From contig JAJFGR010000012.1 of assembly GCA_021776025.1 (NCBI GenBank), positions 1 to 64,000 on the forward strand: 64,000 nt of DNA, read 5' to 3'. This stretch comes from Alphaproteobacteria bacterium. GTDB lineage: Bacteria > Pseudomonadota > Alphaproteobacteria > Micavibrionales > Micavibrionaceae. Below are positions 35,410-43,786 of this stretch, piece after piece (position 1 is the first letter of the stretch; every line of letters starts with the position of its first letter). The notes beneath the pieces are model-generated. The model saw nothing but the letters and a program-made list of their open reading frames with translations, was not told the DNA's origin and did no database searches. The translations under genes were made by a program, and so were the position numbers.

Positions 35410-38409
35410 CTAGGGATTCTTGTGCTTCGCGCCGGGACGTAAATACACGACCCAGTTCAAAATCACGCAAAAAGCATAGAAGGCGGCGAAGCTGTAAAGC
35501 GCCATTTCCGGTGTGGTTAGCTTGATCTGCTCGCCCAATACTTTGGGAATGAAGAAGGCGCCGTAGGCCGCCACGGCAGACGTCCAGCCCAGCACAGGGC
35601 CGGTTTGCTCCTTGTTAAACACCATGGCAATTGTGCGGAAGGTTGATCCATTGCCAATCCCGGTTGCCGTAAACAGCAAGAGGAAGAGCAGCAGGAACGG
35701 CACGAAATAAATCTCCGGCGTGGCAGAGCCATAGGCCAGCTTCATGTAATAGGCCACGCCCAGCGTAGAGCCCACCATCACGATAGAACAAATCTGTGTC
35801 ACCATCGCGCCGCCCATTTTGTCGGCAATCCAGCCGCCAACAGGGCGGATCAACGCGCCTATAAACGCGCCCATCCATGCATACATCAAAGCGCTTGGCC
35901 CGTTCGGATTGGCGATGTCATGGTTCATTACGCCGTCAGGACCAGCAACATGCTGGAAGCCGAAGATGACTTTAATCGCCAGCGGAAAGGACGCCGCAAA
36001 GCCGATAAAAGAGCCAAATGTCATAGTGTAAATGATCGACATCACCCAAGTATGCGGGTGCTTGAAGATCTGGTATTGGCGCTTCAGGCTGGTTCCAACT
36101 TCACCGGGTAGCATTTTAAGCAAAGCCACTGTTGCGGCGATTACGCCGGGCAGAACAATATATTTACTGACGCCAAAGCCCGAGCCATTCGCGCTTTCGG
36201 GTAACATCAACCACAACCCAGCCGCTGCGACGGCCAAACCAATGCTCAGCATCACAGCGATCTGGAAGAACGCCATTGGCGGTGCACCCAGATTGGGAGA
36301 TACATGCTTGGCACGGATATTATCCATCCCCAGCCACGCGGCGATTGAAATGGGAATCAAAAGCACAAGCCAGACAAATCCAGCATTGTGGATATAAGTG
36401 TCGGTTCCGGCCGGTATTTTGCCGATCAACGTCCCGCTTGTGCTTTCCAGAACCATCGGCGCACCCGCAAAAACACCAAACGTCATGACCAGCGGGATCA
36501 GGATTTGCATCGTGGTAACCCCAAAGTTTCCTAAACCAGCATTTAGGCCCAGTGCAAGCCCTTGCTTCTTTTTCGGAAAGAAGAAGCTGATATTGGACAT
36601 GGAGGACGCAAAGTTACCACCACCGAAGCCGGAGAGTAGTGCCAGAGCCTGAAACACCCAGAGTGGTGTATTTGGATCTTGCAGCGCCATTCCGGCGCCA
36701 AGTGCCGGCAAAATCAGCAAGGCCGTGGTCATGAAAATCGTATTGCGCCCACCTGCCAGCCGGATAAAGAAGGTCGAAGGAATGCGCAAAGTCGCACCAG
36801 CTAAACCCGCAATCGCCATCAGGGAGAAAAGGTCACTCTTGGCAAAATCAAAACCCAGATTAAGCATCTGCACTGTGATAATGCCCCAATAGAGCCATAC
36901 CGCAAAGCCGCAAAGCAAGCTGGGAATAGATATCCAAAGATTACGATAGGCAATTTTTTTACCGTAAGAATTCCACTGCTCCTCGTTTTCCGGATCCCAG
37001 TCCTCAAGCCCTTCATGTTGGAACTCTTCCGGAATTGCTTTAGCTTCCAGCTCCTGCTCTTTCTGCGAAATAGTGCTTCTTTTTGCATCCGATTTTTTAA
37101 AGACAAGTTCAGGCAAGAATTTCGGTTTTTTAAGCGCACCTTCCATATGCAGTACAGAGGCATGCATCCACAGAAGCGCGAAGGATGTAATCCCGAAAAG
37201 CAGCATGAAACAGCTCGTCCACACGCCTATCACATCATTCATAAAACCAAATGCGATCGGCAGGCAGAAACCGCCCAAACCGCCGACAAGACCGACAATA
37301 CCGCCAACCGCACCAACATGATCCGGGTAGTAAACCGGGATGTGTTTATACACAGCCGCCTTACCCAAAGACATAAAGAAACCAAGCACAATCGTCAGCG
37401 AGACAAAAATCGGCAGACTGATAGCAATATCAAACTGTATCGGCCCATCAATCCCCTGCACAATATAAGTCGTCGCAGGGTAAGACAGGAAAAAACACGC
37501 CATCACAGAGGCCCCAAAGGTCCAGTACATAACCGTGCGCGCACCATAACGATCAGACATCCAGCCGCCTAGCGCCCGGAATATAGACCCCGGCAGCGCA
37601 TAACACGCCGCCAACATACCGGCTGTTGTAATGCTCAGCCCGTACACACCCACATAATAGCGCGGTAACCACAGAGCCAGCGCCACAAACGCACCAAATA
37701 CAAAGAAATAATAAAGGGAAAATCTCCAGACCTGAATATTCTTCAGCGGCTCCATCTGCTCCAGAATAGGACGTGGCTTTTCATTCTTTGCCTTGCGCTG
37801 CTCCAGTTTAGGATCGTCCTTACTGAGAATGAAGAACAGCACAGCAATTACAGCCAAAAGCACAGAATAAATCTGCGCTGTCGCTTGCCAGCCCATTGCA
37901 ACCAACAGGAATGGCGCGCCAAAGTTTGTTATCGCCGCCCCGACATTACCAACACCGAATATCCCCAGCGCTGTCCCTTGTTTTTCTTTCTCATACCATT
38001 GGGAGACGTAGGAAATTCCGACAGCAAAGCCACCGCCAGCTAAACCGACGCCCAGTGCGGCCACCAAAAACATTTCATACGTTTCAACGGAAGAAAGGAG
38101 CCAAGTGGAAACAGCAGAGCAGAGCATCGTCAAGGTAAAGACAAGTCGTCCACCATATTGGTCTGTCCAAATCCCAAGAAGCAATCGACTTAAAGATCCG
38201 GTTAAAACCGGGGTCGCCACCAACAAACCAAACTGCGTATCGTTCAACCCCAGATCCGCTTTAATTTGAATTCCTATAATGGAAAAAATTGTCCAGACTG
38301 CGAAACAAGCGGTAAAGGCAAAGGTACTTAAGCCCAACGCCCGGGTTTGATCTGATTTAGCTACCATGGTAATTAGCTCCTGCGTTCTTGGCATAGAGGC
38401 AGGAAACAT
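35410..38409 (-). CDS. narK: NarK1-NarK2 fused nitrate/nitrite transporter
   Basis: 999 residues, twice the normal size: two complete MFS nitrate transporters in one chain, about 24 helices. The first half (about 20-430) is NarK1-like (nitrate/proton symport; GLNDTQFGLLVATPVLTGSL). The second half (about 480-990) is NarK2-like (nitrate/nitrite antiport; SGFGGGNFASSMSNISFFFP; GNGSTFRTIAMVF). The same fusion is known in Paracoccus. Two starts are possible: 38409 (AAGGA upstream) and 38367, which has AGGAG at better spacing. First gene of the nar operon, with a perfect FNR box 54 bp upstream of 38409. Confidence 0.93.
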   Translation of the reverse strand: MFPASMPRTQELITMVAKSDQTRALGLSTFAFTACFAVWTIFSIIGIQIKADLGLNDTQFGLLVATPVLTGSLSRLLLGIWTDQYGGRLVFTLTMLCSAVSTWLLSSVETYEMFLVAALGVGLAGGGFAVGISYVSQWYEKEKQGTALGIFGVGNVGAAITNFGAPFLLVAMGWQATAQIYSVLLAVIAVLFFILSKDDPKLEQRKAKNEKPRPILEQMEPLKNIQVWRFSLYYFFVFGAFVALALWLPRYYVGVYGLSITTAGMLAACYALPGSIFRALGGWMSDRYGARTVMYWTFGASVMACFFLSYPATTYIVQGIDGPIQFDIAISLPIFVSLTIVLGFFMSLGKAAVYKHIPVYYPDHVGAVGGIVGLVGGLGGFCLPIAFGFMNDVIGVWTSCFMLLFGITSFALLWMHASVLHMEGALKKPKFLPELVFKKSDAKRSTISQKEQELEAKAIPEEFQHEGLEDWDPENEEQWNSYGKKIAYRNLWISIPSLLCGFAVWLYWGIITVQMLNLGFDFAKSDLFSLMAIAGLAGATLRIPSTFFIRLAGGRNTIFMTTALLILPALGAGMALQDPNTPLWVFQALALLSGFGGGNFASSMSNISFFFPKKKQGLALGLNAGLGNFGVTTMQILIPLVMTFGVFAGAPMVLESTSGTLIGKIPAGTDTYIHNAGFVWLVLLIPISIAAWLGMDNIRAKHVSPNLGAPPMAFFQIAVMLSIGLAVAAAGLWLMLPESANGSGFGVSKYIVLPGVIAATVALLKMLPGEVGTSLKRQYQIFKHPHTWVMSIIYTMTFGSFIGFAASFPLAIKVIFGFQHVAGPDGVMNHDIANPNGPSALMYAWMGAFIGALIRPVGGWIADKMGGAMVTQICSIVMVGSTLGVAYYMKLAYGSATPEIYFVPFLLLFLLLFTATGIGNGSTFRTIAMVFNKEQTGPVLGWTSAVAAYGAFFIPKVLGEQIKLTTPEMALYSFAAFYAFCVILNWVVYLRPGAKHKNP

Positions 38410-38462
38410 ACGTTATTCCTTGACCCTCGTAGATTTTTTGTCATGATTAGGCACGCTTGGAA

Positions 38463-38476
38463 TTGATTCAGATCAA
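38463..38476. promoter_or_regulatory. FNR/DNR-type box between narK and the Crp/Fnr regulator
   Basis: TTGATTCAGATCAA, a perfect dyad. From -41.5 it would start narK mRNA near 38428 and, in the other direction, the regulator mRNA near 38511, only 11 bases before its ATG. The regulator has no visible ribosome site, which fits a nearly leaderless message. Confidence 0.8.
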
Positions 38477-38521
38477 GAGGGGTGTTTTTATCTCTATTTT
38501 TAAAAACACAATTAATAAAAA

Positions 38522-39298
38522 ATGATAGAAAGCAGCACAATAGCTTGGCCTCGAAACTTTGCTGAGCTCAGCAAAAAACCTCAGCTTTTCACGGGGCTAA
38601 GCGAGGATGCGCTGCAAAAAATACTCGAAAGCTCGACGCTGCAAAATTACAAATCCGGACAGCTCTTGGTTCAACAAGGCGATGAACCCACTCATGTATA
38701 TTTGATTGTCGAAGGTAGCGTCAGAACACTGAGGGCCAACGAAGACGGCGATGAAGCAACCATCCGCCTGCTTGGCAAAGGAGACGTCTGCATGGAAGCT
38801 GTTCTCTTTATGGGCGGCCCATCACCAATCGCCGTGCAGGTCGCTGAAGATGCGCAGCTTATGCTAATTCCTGGAAGCTTTATTAAAAAATTCGTACTTC
38901 AGGACCACCAGTTTGCAACCAATTTGCTGAAAATCGTCACCCATCATTACAAAACGGCAATGCACCAAATTGATGCGATAGCAATCAAAACGCCGGTGCA
39001 ACGCGTCGGCTATTACTTCCTGCAAAAGCATTTAGAGCAAGGCGCGGATAATATGGAGTTCGAACTCCCCTTCAAAAAATCAACTATTGCCAATCACCTC
39101 GGCATGACGCCGGAGACTTTTTCACGAGCGCTGGGGCAGATCAAGAAAATGGGAATCGAAGTGGAGGGCGAAAAAATCCGCATGAAAGAAGCCTACACGC
39201 TCTGCCATTTCTGCGACCTAGACGCTGCGCATGAATGCACCCTCGCCACAAAAGAAGACTGCCCACACTGCCCTATGCACGCGGAATCTTGCCACTAG
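38522..39298 (+). CDS. Crp/Fnr-family regulator with Cys-rich C-terminal tail
   Basis: 258 residues. A cyclic-nucleotide-fold sensor domain covers about 20-135 (LLVQQGDEPTHVYLIVEGSV). The helix-turn-helix (KKSTIANHLGMTPETFSRAL) carries the E-T-x-S-R pattern that reads TTGAT half-sites, matching the three boxes in this window. The N-terminal Cys of true FNR are absent, as in DNR and NarR, which sense NO or nitrite. Unusual is a tail of 33 residues with six Cys (228, 231, 239, 247, 250, 257) and several His, in CHFC and CPHC pairs: a possible Fe-S, zinc or heme site. Divergent from narK; its stop overlaps the moeA stop by 4 bp. Confidence 0.88.
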   Translation: MIESSTIAWPRNFAELSKKPQLFTGLSEDALQKILESSTLQNYKSGQLLVQQGDEPTHVYLIVEGSVRTLRANEDGDEATIRLLGKGDVCMEAVLFMGGPSPIAVQVAEDAQLMLIPGSFIKKFVLQDHQFATNLLKIVTHHYKTAMHQIDAIAIKTPVQRVGYYFLQKHLEQGADNMEFELPFKKSTIANHLGMTPETFSRALGQIKKMGIEVEGEKIRMKEAYTLCHFCDLDAAHECTLATKEDCPHCPMHAESCH

Positions 39299-40524
39299 AG
39301 AAGCCCCGCATGCGGATACAGCGGATATACATCCACAATATCGCCCGCTTTAATTTCTTCTACATCTTCGGGTACAACGGCCCAACAATTCATATTTAAA
39401 AACGGACTGACCATGAAAGAGGCTTGCCCATCGAGCAGGTCAACGCCCAGCGATCCGTCCTGCTGAAAATCTGCCCGCGCCTTTAAAAACATTCTCAACC
39501 CAGCGCGCTTCTTAAAAGAACTCATAGCCTTGGCCCTCACAGGTTCCTCTTCCTTCATACCCACCATTGCTTGCAAGCAAGGCTGAACAAAAAACCGCAA
39601 GCCTGCCGTTGTCGCCACGGGATTACCCGGCAGTCCAAAATACAGCGTGCCATTTTGAAGGCGCGCAAACAGGTTCGGTTTGCCCGGTTTTATTTTAACT
39701 TTGTGGAATAGAATTTCTGCCCCGGCCTTTTCAAGACCTTCACGGACAAAATCAAATTTCCCGGCTGAAACCGCGCCGCTGGAAATAATAAAATCAATAT
39801 TCTGCGACACCAAACCCTTTAAGAGTGCCTCAAACTGATCAGGGTCATCCGGCACACTCGGCGCATCGACACATTCAATACCCATTTCCTCCAAAGCTGC
39901 CAGGCCGTAAGGCCGATTGGAATTATAAATCTGCCCCGGCTTTAAATCCTGTGAGAGATTGTCAACCAGTTCATTGCCCGTGGCTAGAAATACAGCGCGC
40001 GGCTTTTTAAAAACCGAGACCTTATCAATTCCCAGCGCTGCCAAAGGCATTATATGCTGCGGATGAATAACCTGCCCGGCTCCCAGAACCTCCATGCCTC
40101 TTTTGAAATCTTCCCCGGCGCGGCGGATATTCGCACCCATCTCCGGCTGCGCCTTAAATGATATTTCATCACCCTGAACCTCCACCAACTCGATGGGCAC
40201 CACAGCCTCCACCCCCGGCGGTGTCGGTGCCCCCGTCATAATTTCTATGCACTGCCCGGGCTGAATAGCTTTTTTAGGAGCAGAACCGCCAGCAGCAACC
40301 ATGCCTGATTTTGTTAAAATGCCGCCATCTTCGTTCAAATCATCCAGACGCACTGCAAACCCATCCATGGCCGAATTATCAAAGGGCTGAATATCAAGCG
40401 GTGCAAGGACATCCGCGGCGCAAACCCGGCCCATGACTTTCTGCGTCATAATCGTTTCGGTTTTACACCCACGCGCCTGCCCAGCGTCCACCACAATGGC
40501 CTTCGCCCCTTCATATGAAATCAT
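39295..40524 (-). CDS. moeA: molybdopterin molybdotransferase
   Basis: 409 residues. It inserts molybdate into adenylated molybdopterin, the last step before GMP attachment by MobA. Seen: PFDNSAMDGFAVR near residue 48, a RAGEDF-like motif (RRAGEDFKRG), the MoeA core IISSGAVSAGKFDFV (normally SGGVSVG) and YFGLPGNPVATTAGLRFF. The nearby FNR box and position next to the regulator suggest induction with the nar genes. Confidence 0.93.
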   Translation of the reverse strand: MISYEGAKAIVVDAGQARGCKTETIMTQKVMGRVCAADVLAPLDIQPFDNSAMDGFAVRLDDLNEDGGILTKSGMVAAGGSAPKKAIQPGQCIEIMTGAPTPPGVEAVVPIELVEVQGDEISFKAQPEMGANIRRAGEDFKRGMEVLGAGQVIHPQHIMPLAALGIDKVSVFKKPRAVFLATGNELVDNLSQDLKPGQIYNSNRPYGLAALEEMGIECVDAPSVPDDPDQFEALLKGLVSQNIDFIISSGAVSAGKFDFVREGLEKAGAEILFHKVKIKPGKPNLFARLQNGTLYFGLPGNPVATTAGLRFFVQPCLQAMVGMKEEEPVRAKAMSSFKKRAGLRMFLKARADFQQDGSLGVDLLDGQASFMVSPFLNMNCWAVVPEDVEEIKAGDIVDVYPLYPHAGLL

Positions 40525-40580
40525 TATCTACCCATTTCTTAATCTCATGCATATTCCATTCCTTATTACACTCAAACACC

Positions 40581-40594
40581 TTGATTCGGATCAA
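40581..40594. promoter_or_regulatory. FNR/DNR-type box upstream of moeA
   Basis: TTGATTCGGATCAA, perfect dyad, 57 bp before moeA; activation from -41.5 gives a start near 40546. The remaining gap to the tRNA gene (40595-40834) shows nothing else I can support. Confidence 0.78.
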
Positions 40595-40834
40595 GATTGT
40601 TCACCTAAATGCGTAACTCCACGGGGCAAACCCCATAGCTTTTTCGCGCCTATAAAGAAAGGATGTTTAAATACACGCTTCCGACAAAAGGTTTCTTTAA
40701 TCAATGAAGAAGACTATTCCATACCAAAGATATTTGCACCTTAAAGAAAAAGTGTAAAGAAACCAAAAACAGAAGGATTAAGAGCTTAAACCTCTTGAAT
40801 AAGCGCTAACTTCCCCTTATCACTAACCTTGGAT

Positions 40835-41130
40835 GGGCCTGTGGCGGAATGGTAGACGCTGCAGACTTAAAAAATTGAGTGCACACTGGGAAACCGGGGA
40901 TGTAGAACTGCTCAAATTCGGGGAAACCTTTCAAATGGCAATCCCGAGCCAAGCCTTTTGGAAATGAAAGGAAGGTGTAGAGACTAGACGGGCAGCACCT
41001 AAAGCTTTTAGCAACGGTGAAGGGATAGTCCAGACCACAAACCTCTTTTAGAGGGCAGTGAAAACTGTAGCGGGTAAGAAAATCTGTTGTCCGTATGGAC
41101 GTGCCGGTTCAAGTCCGGCCAGGCCCACCA
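40835..41130 (+). tRNA. tRNA-Leu(UAA), interrupted by a group I intron
   Basis: Exon 1 is 40835-40868 and exon 2 is 41079-41130. The acceptor stem pairs GGGCCTG (40835-40841) with CAGGCCC (41120-41126), followed by discriminator A and an encoded CCA. The spliced anticodon arm is GCAGA-CTTAAAA-TCTGT, anticodon TAA. The variable arm is GTCC-GTAT-GGAC and the T arm GCCGG-TTCAAGT-CCGGC. The intron lies between anticodon bases 1 and 2, the same place as in the cyanobacterial tRNA-Leu(UAA) intron. It marks the left edge of the accessory region. Confidence 0.92.
40869..41078 (+). ncRNA. self-splicing group I intron in tRNA-Leu(UAA)
   Basis: 210 nt, no ORF. P1 can form between exon ACTT and intron GAGT with the required U-G pair at the 5' splice site (loop of A residues), and the intron ends in G (41078). 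Core elements are recognisable: Q-like aatcccgagccaagcc (about 40940-40955), R-like agactagacgggcagc (about 40981-40996) and S-like agggatagtccagacc (about 41021-41036). The layout and size agree with the small IC3 introns of bacterial tRNA genes. Proven examples are in cyanobacteria (Leu), Agrobacterium (Arg) and Azoarcus (Ile). Confidence 0.88.
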
Positions 41131-41196
41131 TTTCTCTTATCGGCCTCATTCATTAACCAATTGCTTAAAGATTAGTTGTTTATTAATCTGGATGAG

Positions 41197-42492
41197 ATGG
41201 ACAAGATAAAGACATTCTTTAAAATTAAAGAACTAGGATCAACATATAAAATTGAAGCCCTTGCGGGGTTATCTACGTTTTTATCTCTATCCTATATCTT
41301 TGTGGTTAACCCATCCATTCTGGCAGAGGCCGGTATAGATAAAAGCGTGGCCTTCTTTGCTACGGTAATTGTTTCATCCTTGGCTACTATCGTCATGGGG
41401 ATGTGGGCTAATAAACCGTTCTCCTTGGCGCCGGGATTAGAGATGAACGCTTTTGTGGCTTTTGTGGTGGTGGGTACGCTTGGTTTTGTCTGGCAGGATG
41501 CGTTAGGCGCGGTTTTCTGGTCTGGCGTTTTGATGCTTATTATTAATTTTCTACGTATTCGCGAACATATTATCAAGGCTATCCCTGATAAACTCAAATC
41601 AGCTTTGGCGGCTTCTGTTGGTGTGTTCTTGATGCTCATTGCCCTTAAAATTAGCGGCATTCTTGCGTATGAGGGCATACAGGTCAAAGGACTGGGATTA
41701 TTAAGCTCTGCCGACGCCTATGTGTTCTACGTTGGCCTGGGAGCAGCTATTGCTCTACGACACTTCAAAATAAAAGGCGCAGTCCTGATCTCTATTGTCT
41801 TAGCCTCTCTGGTTGCACATTTTCTTGGTATTGGCGCTGCTATAGAACCTGTGACCCTTTCAAAAGACATGCTTGATGGTGTGTTTGCTTTTAATCCTGC
41901 CGTAATATTAAATCCGCAGATTTTTAGTGTAATTCTGATCCTGTTCATCATTGATTTTTACGGCAGCATTGCAAAATTTATAGGCCTAACTCGCAATACA
42001 GCCATTGTGAATGAAGATGGTGATATGCCGAATATGAAAGAGGCACTGACTGTAGACGGAGCCGCCACAGTTGTTGGCGCAGGATTAGGAACAACCAATG
42101 TAACAACCTACGTAGAAAGTGCCGTTGGCATTGGTGAAGGCGGTCGAACAGGGTTAACAGCCGTTGTTAGCGGTCTTTTAATGCTCTGCTTTTTACCCCT
42201 TACGCCCTTGATTAATCTTGTTCCTACAGTTGCCACAACGGGTGCATTGTTTTTCGTAGGGATAACCCTCTTCCCGACACGGGATAATCTCAAAACCTAT
42301 GAGTGGACTGATATTGTGGCTATGTCGGCAATGGTTTTGGCTACTGCGTGGACATTCGGTCTTGATAAAGCAATGTTGGCTGGTTTTGGGTTTTACATTG
42401 TTCTGCAAGTGATCAAAGGCCAGTGGAGATCCGTGAACCCTTATCTACTTGCTTCAACCGTGTTACTTCTAGTCAGCATTCTTCTGGGGTGA
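41197..42492 (+). CDS. NCS2-family purine permease (AzgA-like)
   Basis: 431 residues from the ATG at 41197; a longer frame from TTG at 41176 exists but adds seven residues without support. About 12-14 helices. NCS2 motifs of the AzgA branch are visible: MNAFVAFVVVGTLG, IIDFYGSIAKFIGLTRN, GTTNVTTYVESAVGIGEGGRTG. These carriers import adenine, guanine or hypoxanthine with protons. Followed, after 190 bp, by the pyrimidine genes pyrC and pyrD. First gene past the tRNA-Leu end. The gap to pyrC holds a 7-bp inverted repeat (ACCCTCT/AGAGGGT) without a T-run. Confidence 0.88.
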   Translation: MDKIKTFFKIKELGSTYKIEALAGLSTFLSLSYIFVVNPSILAEAGIDKSVAFFATVIVSSLATIVMGMWANKPFSLAPGLEMNAFVAFVVVGTLGFVWQDALGAVFWSGVLMLIINFLRIREHIIKAIPDKLKSALAASVGVFLMLIALKISGILAYEGIQVKGLGLLSSADAYVFYVGLGAAIALRHFKIKGAVLISIVLASLVAHFLGIGAAIEPVTLSKDMLDGVFAFNPAVILNPQIFSVILILFIIDFYGSIAKFIGLTRNTAIVNEDGDMPNMKEALTVDGAATVVGAGLGTTNVTTYVESAVGIGEGGRTGLTAVVSGLLMLCFLPLTPLINLVPTVATTGALFFVGITLFPTRDNLKTYEWTDIVAMSAMVLATAWTFGLDKAMLAGFGFYIVLQVIKGQWRSVNPYLLASTVLLLVSILLG

Positions 42493-42682
42493 TGTAGATG
42501 ACAAACCCTCTAACAAGTTGGTTTCTGATTAAGGAAGAGGGTGATTGGGGTTTTTCTACCCCGCTCCACCATTATAGGCGTGCGCAGACCAATAAATTAT
42601 GGAAGCATATAAAATAAATTGCCAATTTACTAAAAATTGGGCATTTATAACGCGGAAATAGAGCCTCACTCAGGAGAACACA

Positions 42683-43786
42683 ATGCCACTAACACTTACG
42701 CTTCCCAAATGGTATGATCTACACACGCATTTACGACAAGAAGGGCTTATGGCCCCGATCATTAAATCACAGCTCGACATGGGCTGTTGCGGCGTTTTGG
42801 CAATGCCCAATGCGCGCCCACCAGTCGCGAAAGTACGCAAAGACGACGCCCTCCCATATTGGAGCCTCGAAGAATACCGCGACATGGTCCTTGAAGCAGA
42901 CGGCGATGCATTTGATGATTTTATCGTGCCACTTTATCTAACCAAAGATACCACACCAGAAATGATTGAAGACGGTGCTAAGTCGGGCCTACTCCGAGCT
43001 GTAAAATATTATCCGCCGCACGGCACCACTGGCGCTGACTTCAGTCACCCGTTGGAAGAACTTCTAAAAACCGACGTCATCAAAGCTCTGGAAGACAACA
43101 ACGTTGTCATGTGTATCCACGGTGAAGAACACGGACTAGCTGGCGAGCAATATTTTGATCGCAAAACAAACGCCGAAGAGTTTTTCTACCGTGAGCGCAT
43201 GCCCCGGTTGTTGGAACAATTCCCGACCATGAAAATCGTTGGTGAGCATATGACCACAAAAGTCGCTGTAGACCTTGTTAAAGAGGCCGGAGACACAATT
43301 GCAGCAAGCATCACGCCGCAGCATCTGATCTACACGGTTGGTAATCTGATCCAAGGCTTTAAGTATCACCTCTTCTGCCTGCCTCTTGTGAAGTTCGAAG
43401 AAGACCGTCAAGCCCTTCGCGATGCAGTCACTGATCCGAATAATACAAAATTCTATGCTGGTACAGACAGTGCTGCACATACTGTTAAAGCCACAGACTG
43501 TGGCTGTGCCGCTGGGTGCTTTACTGGCGGGGTTGCCCCGCAACTCTATGCGGAAGGGTTCGAGCTTGCCGGAGTAGATTTATCATCAGCGGAATCTCAA
43601 AAAGCATTCGAAGCATTCTTATGCACTATCGGTCAAAATTTCTGGGGCCTCGAAAAAAGCACAGAAACTTTTACGCTCACTAAAGAAGAACAAACTGTTG
43701 AAATGCTGCCAACACCAGATGGCAATATCACGCCACTACCAATCGGCATTGGCAATGCAACTATTCCATGGAAGGTCACCGTATAA
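42683..43786 (+). CDS. pyrC: dihydroorotase
   Basis: 367 residues, class II (E. coli-like). It closes the ring of carbamoyl-aspartate to dihydroorotate in pyrimidine synthesis. Metal ligands: DLHTHLR at residues 12-18, the carboxylated Lys in AVKYYPPHGTT, CIHGE and GEHMTT His residues, and the catalytic Asp in GTDSAAH. The CGCAAGC insert near the end is also found in other PyrC. A good AGGAG lies before the ATG. Coupled to pyrD. Confidence 0.93.
   Translation: MPLTLTLPKWYDLHTHLRQEGLMAPIIKSQLDMGCCGVLAMPNARPPVAKVRKDDALPYWSLEEYRDMVLEADGDAFDDFIVPLYLTKDTTPEMIEDGAKSGLLRAVKYYPPHGTTGADFSHPLEELLKTDVIKALEDNNVVMCIHGEEHGLAGEQYFDRKTNAEEFFYRERMPRLLEQFPTMKIVGEHMTTKVAVDLVKEAGDTIAASITPQHLIYTVGNLIQGFKYHLFCLPLVKFEEDRQALRDAVTDPNNTKFYAGTDSAAHTVKATDCGCAAGCFTGGVAPQLYAEGFELAGVDLSSAESQKAFEAFLCTIGQNFWGLEKSTETFTLTKEEQTVEMLPTPDGNITPLPIGIGNATIPWKVTV

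Noticed and set aside
1643-38436. 14-bp identity (accctcgtagattt) at 1643 and 38423
   Set aside because: Several such matches are expected by chance in 64 kb.
42541-42571. Possible tRNA-Gly 3' end (CCCCGCTCCACCA)
   Set aside because: The T loop lacks the TTCxA pattern and no other arm is present; could be chance.
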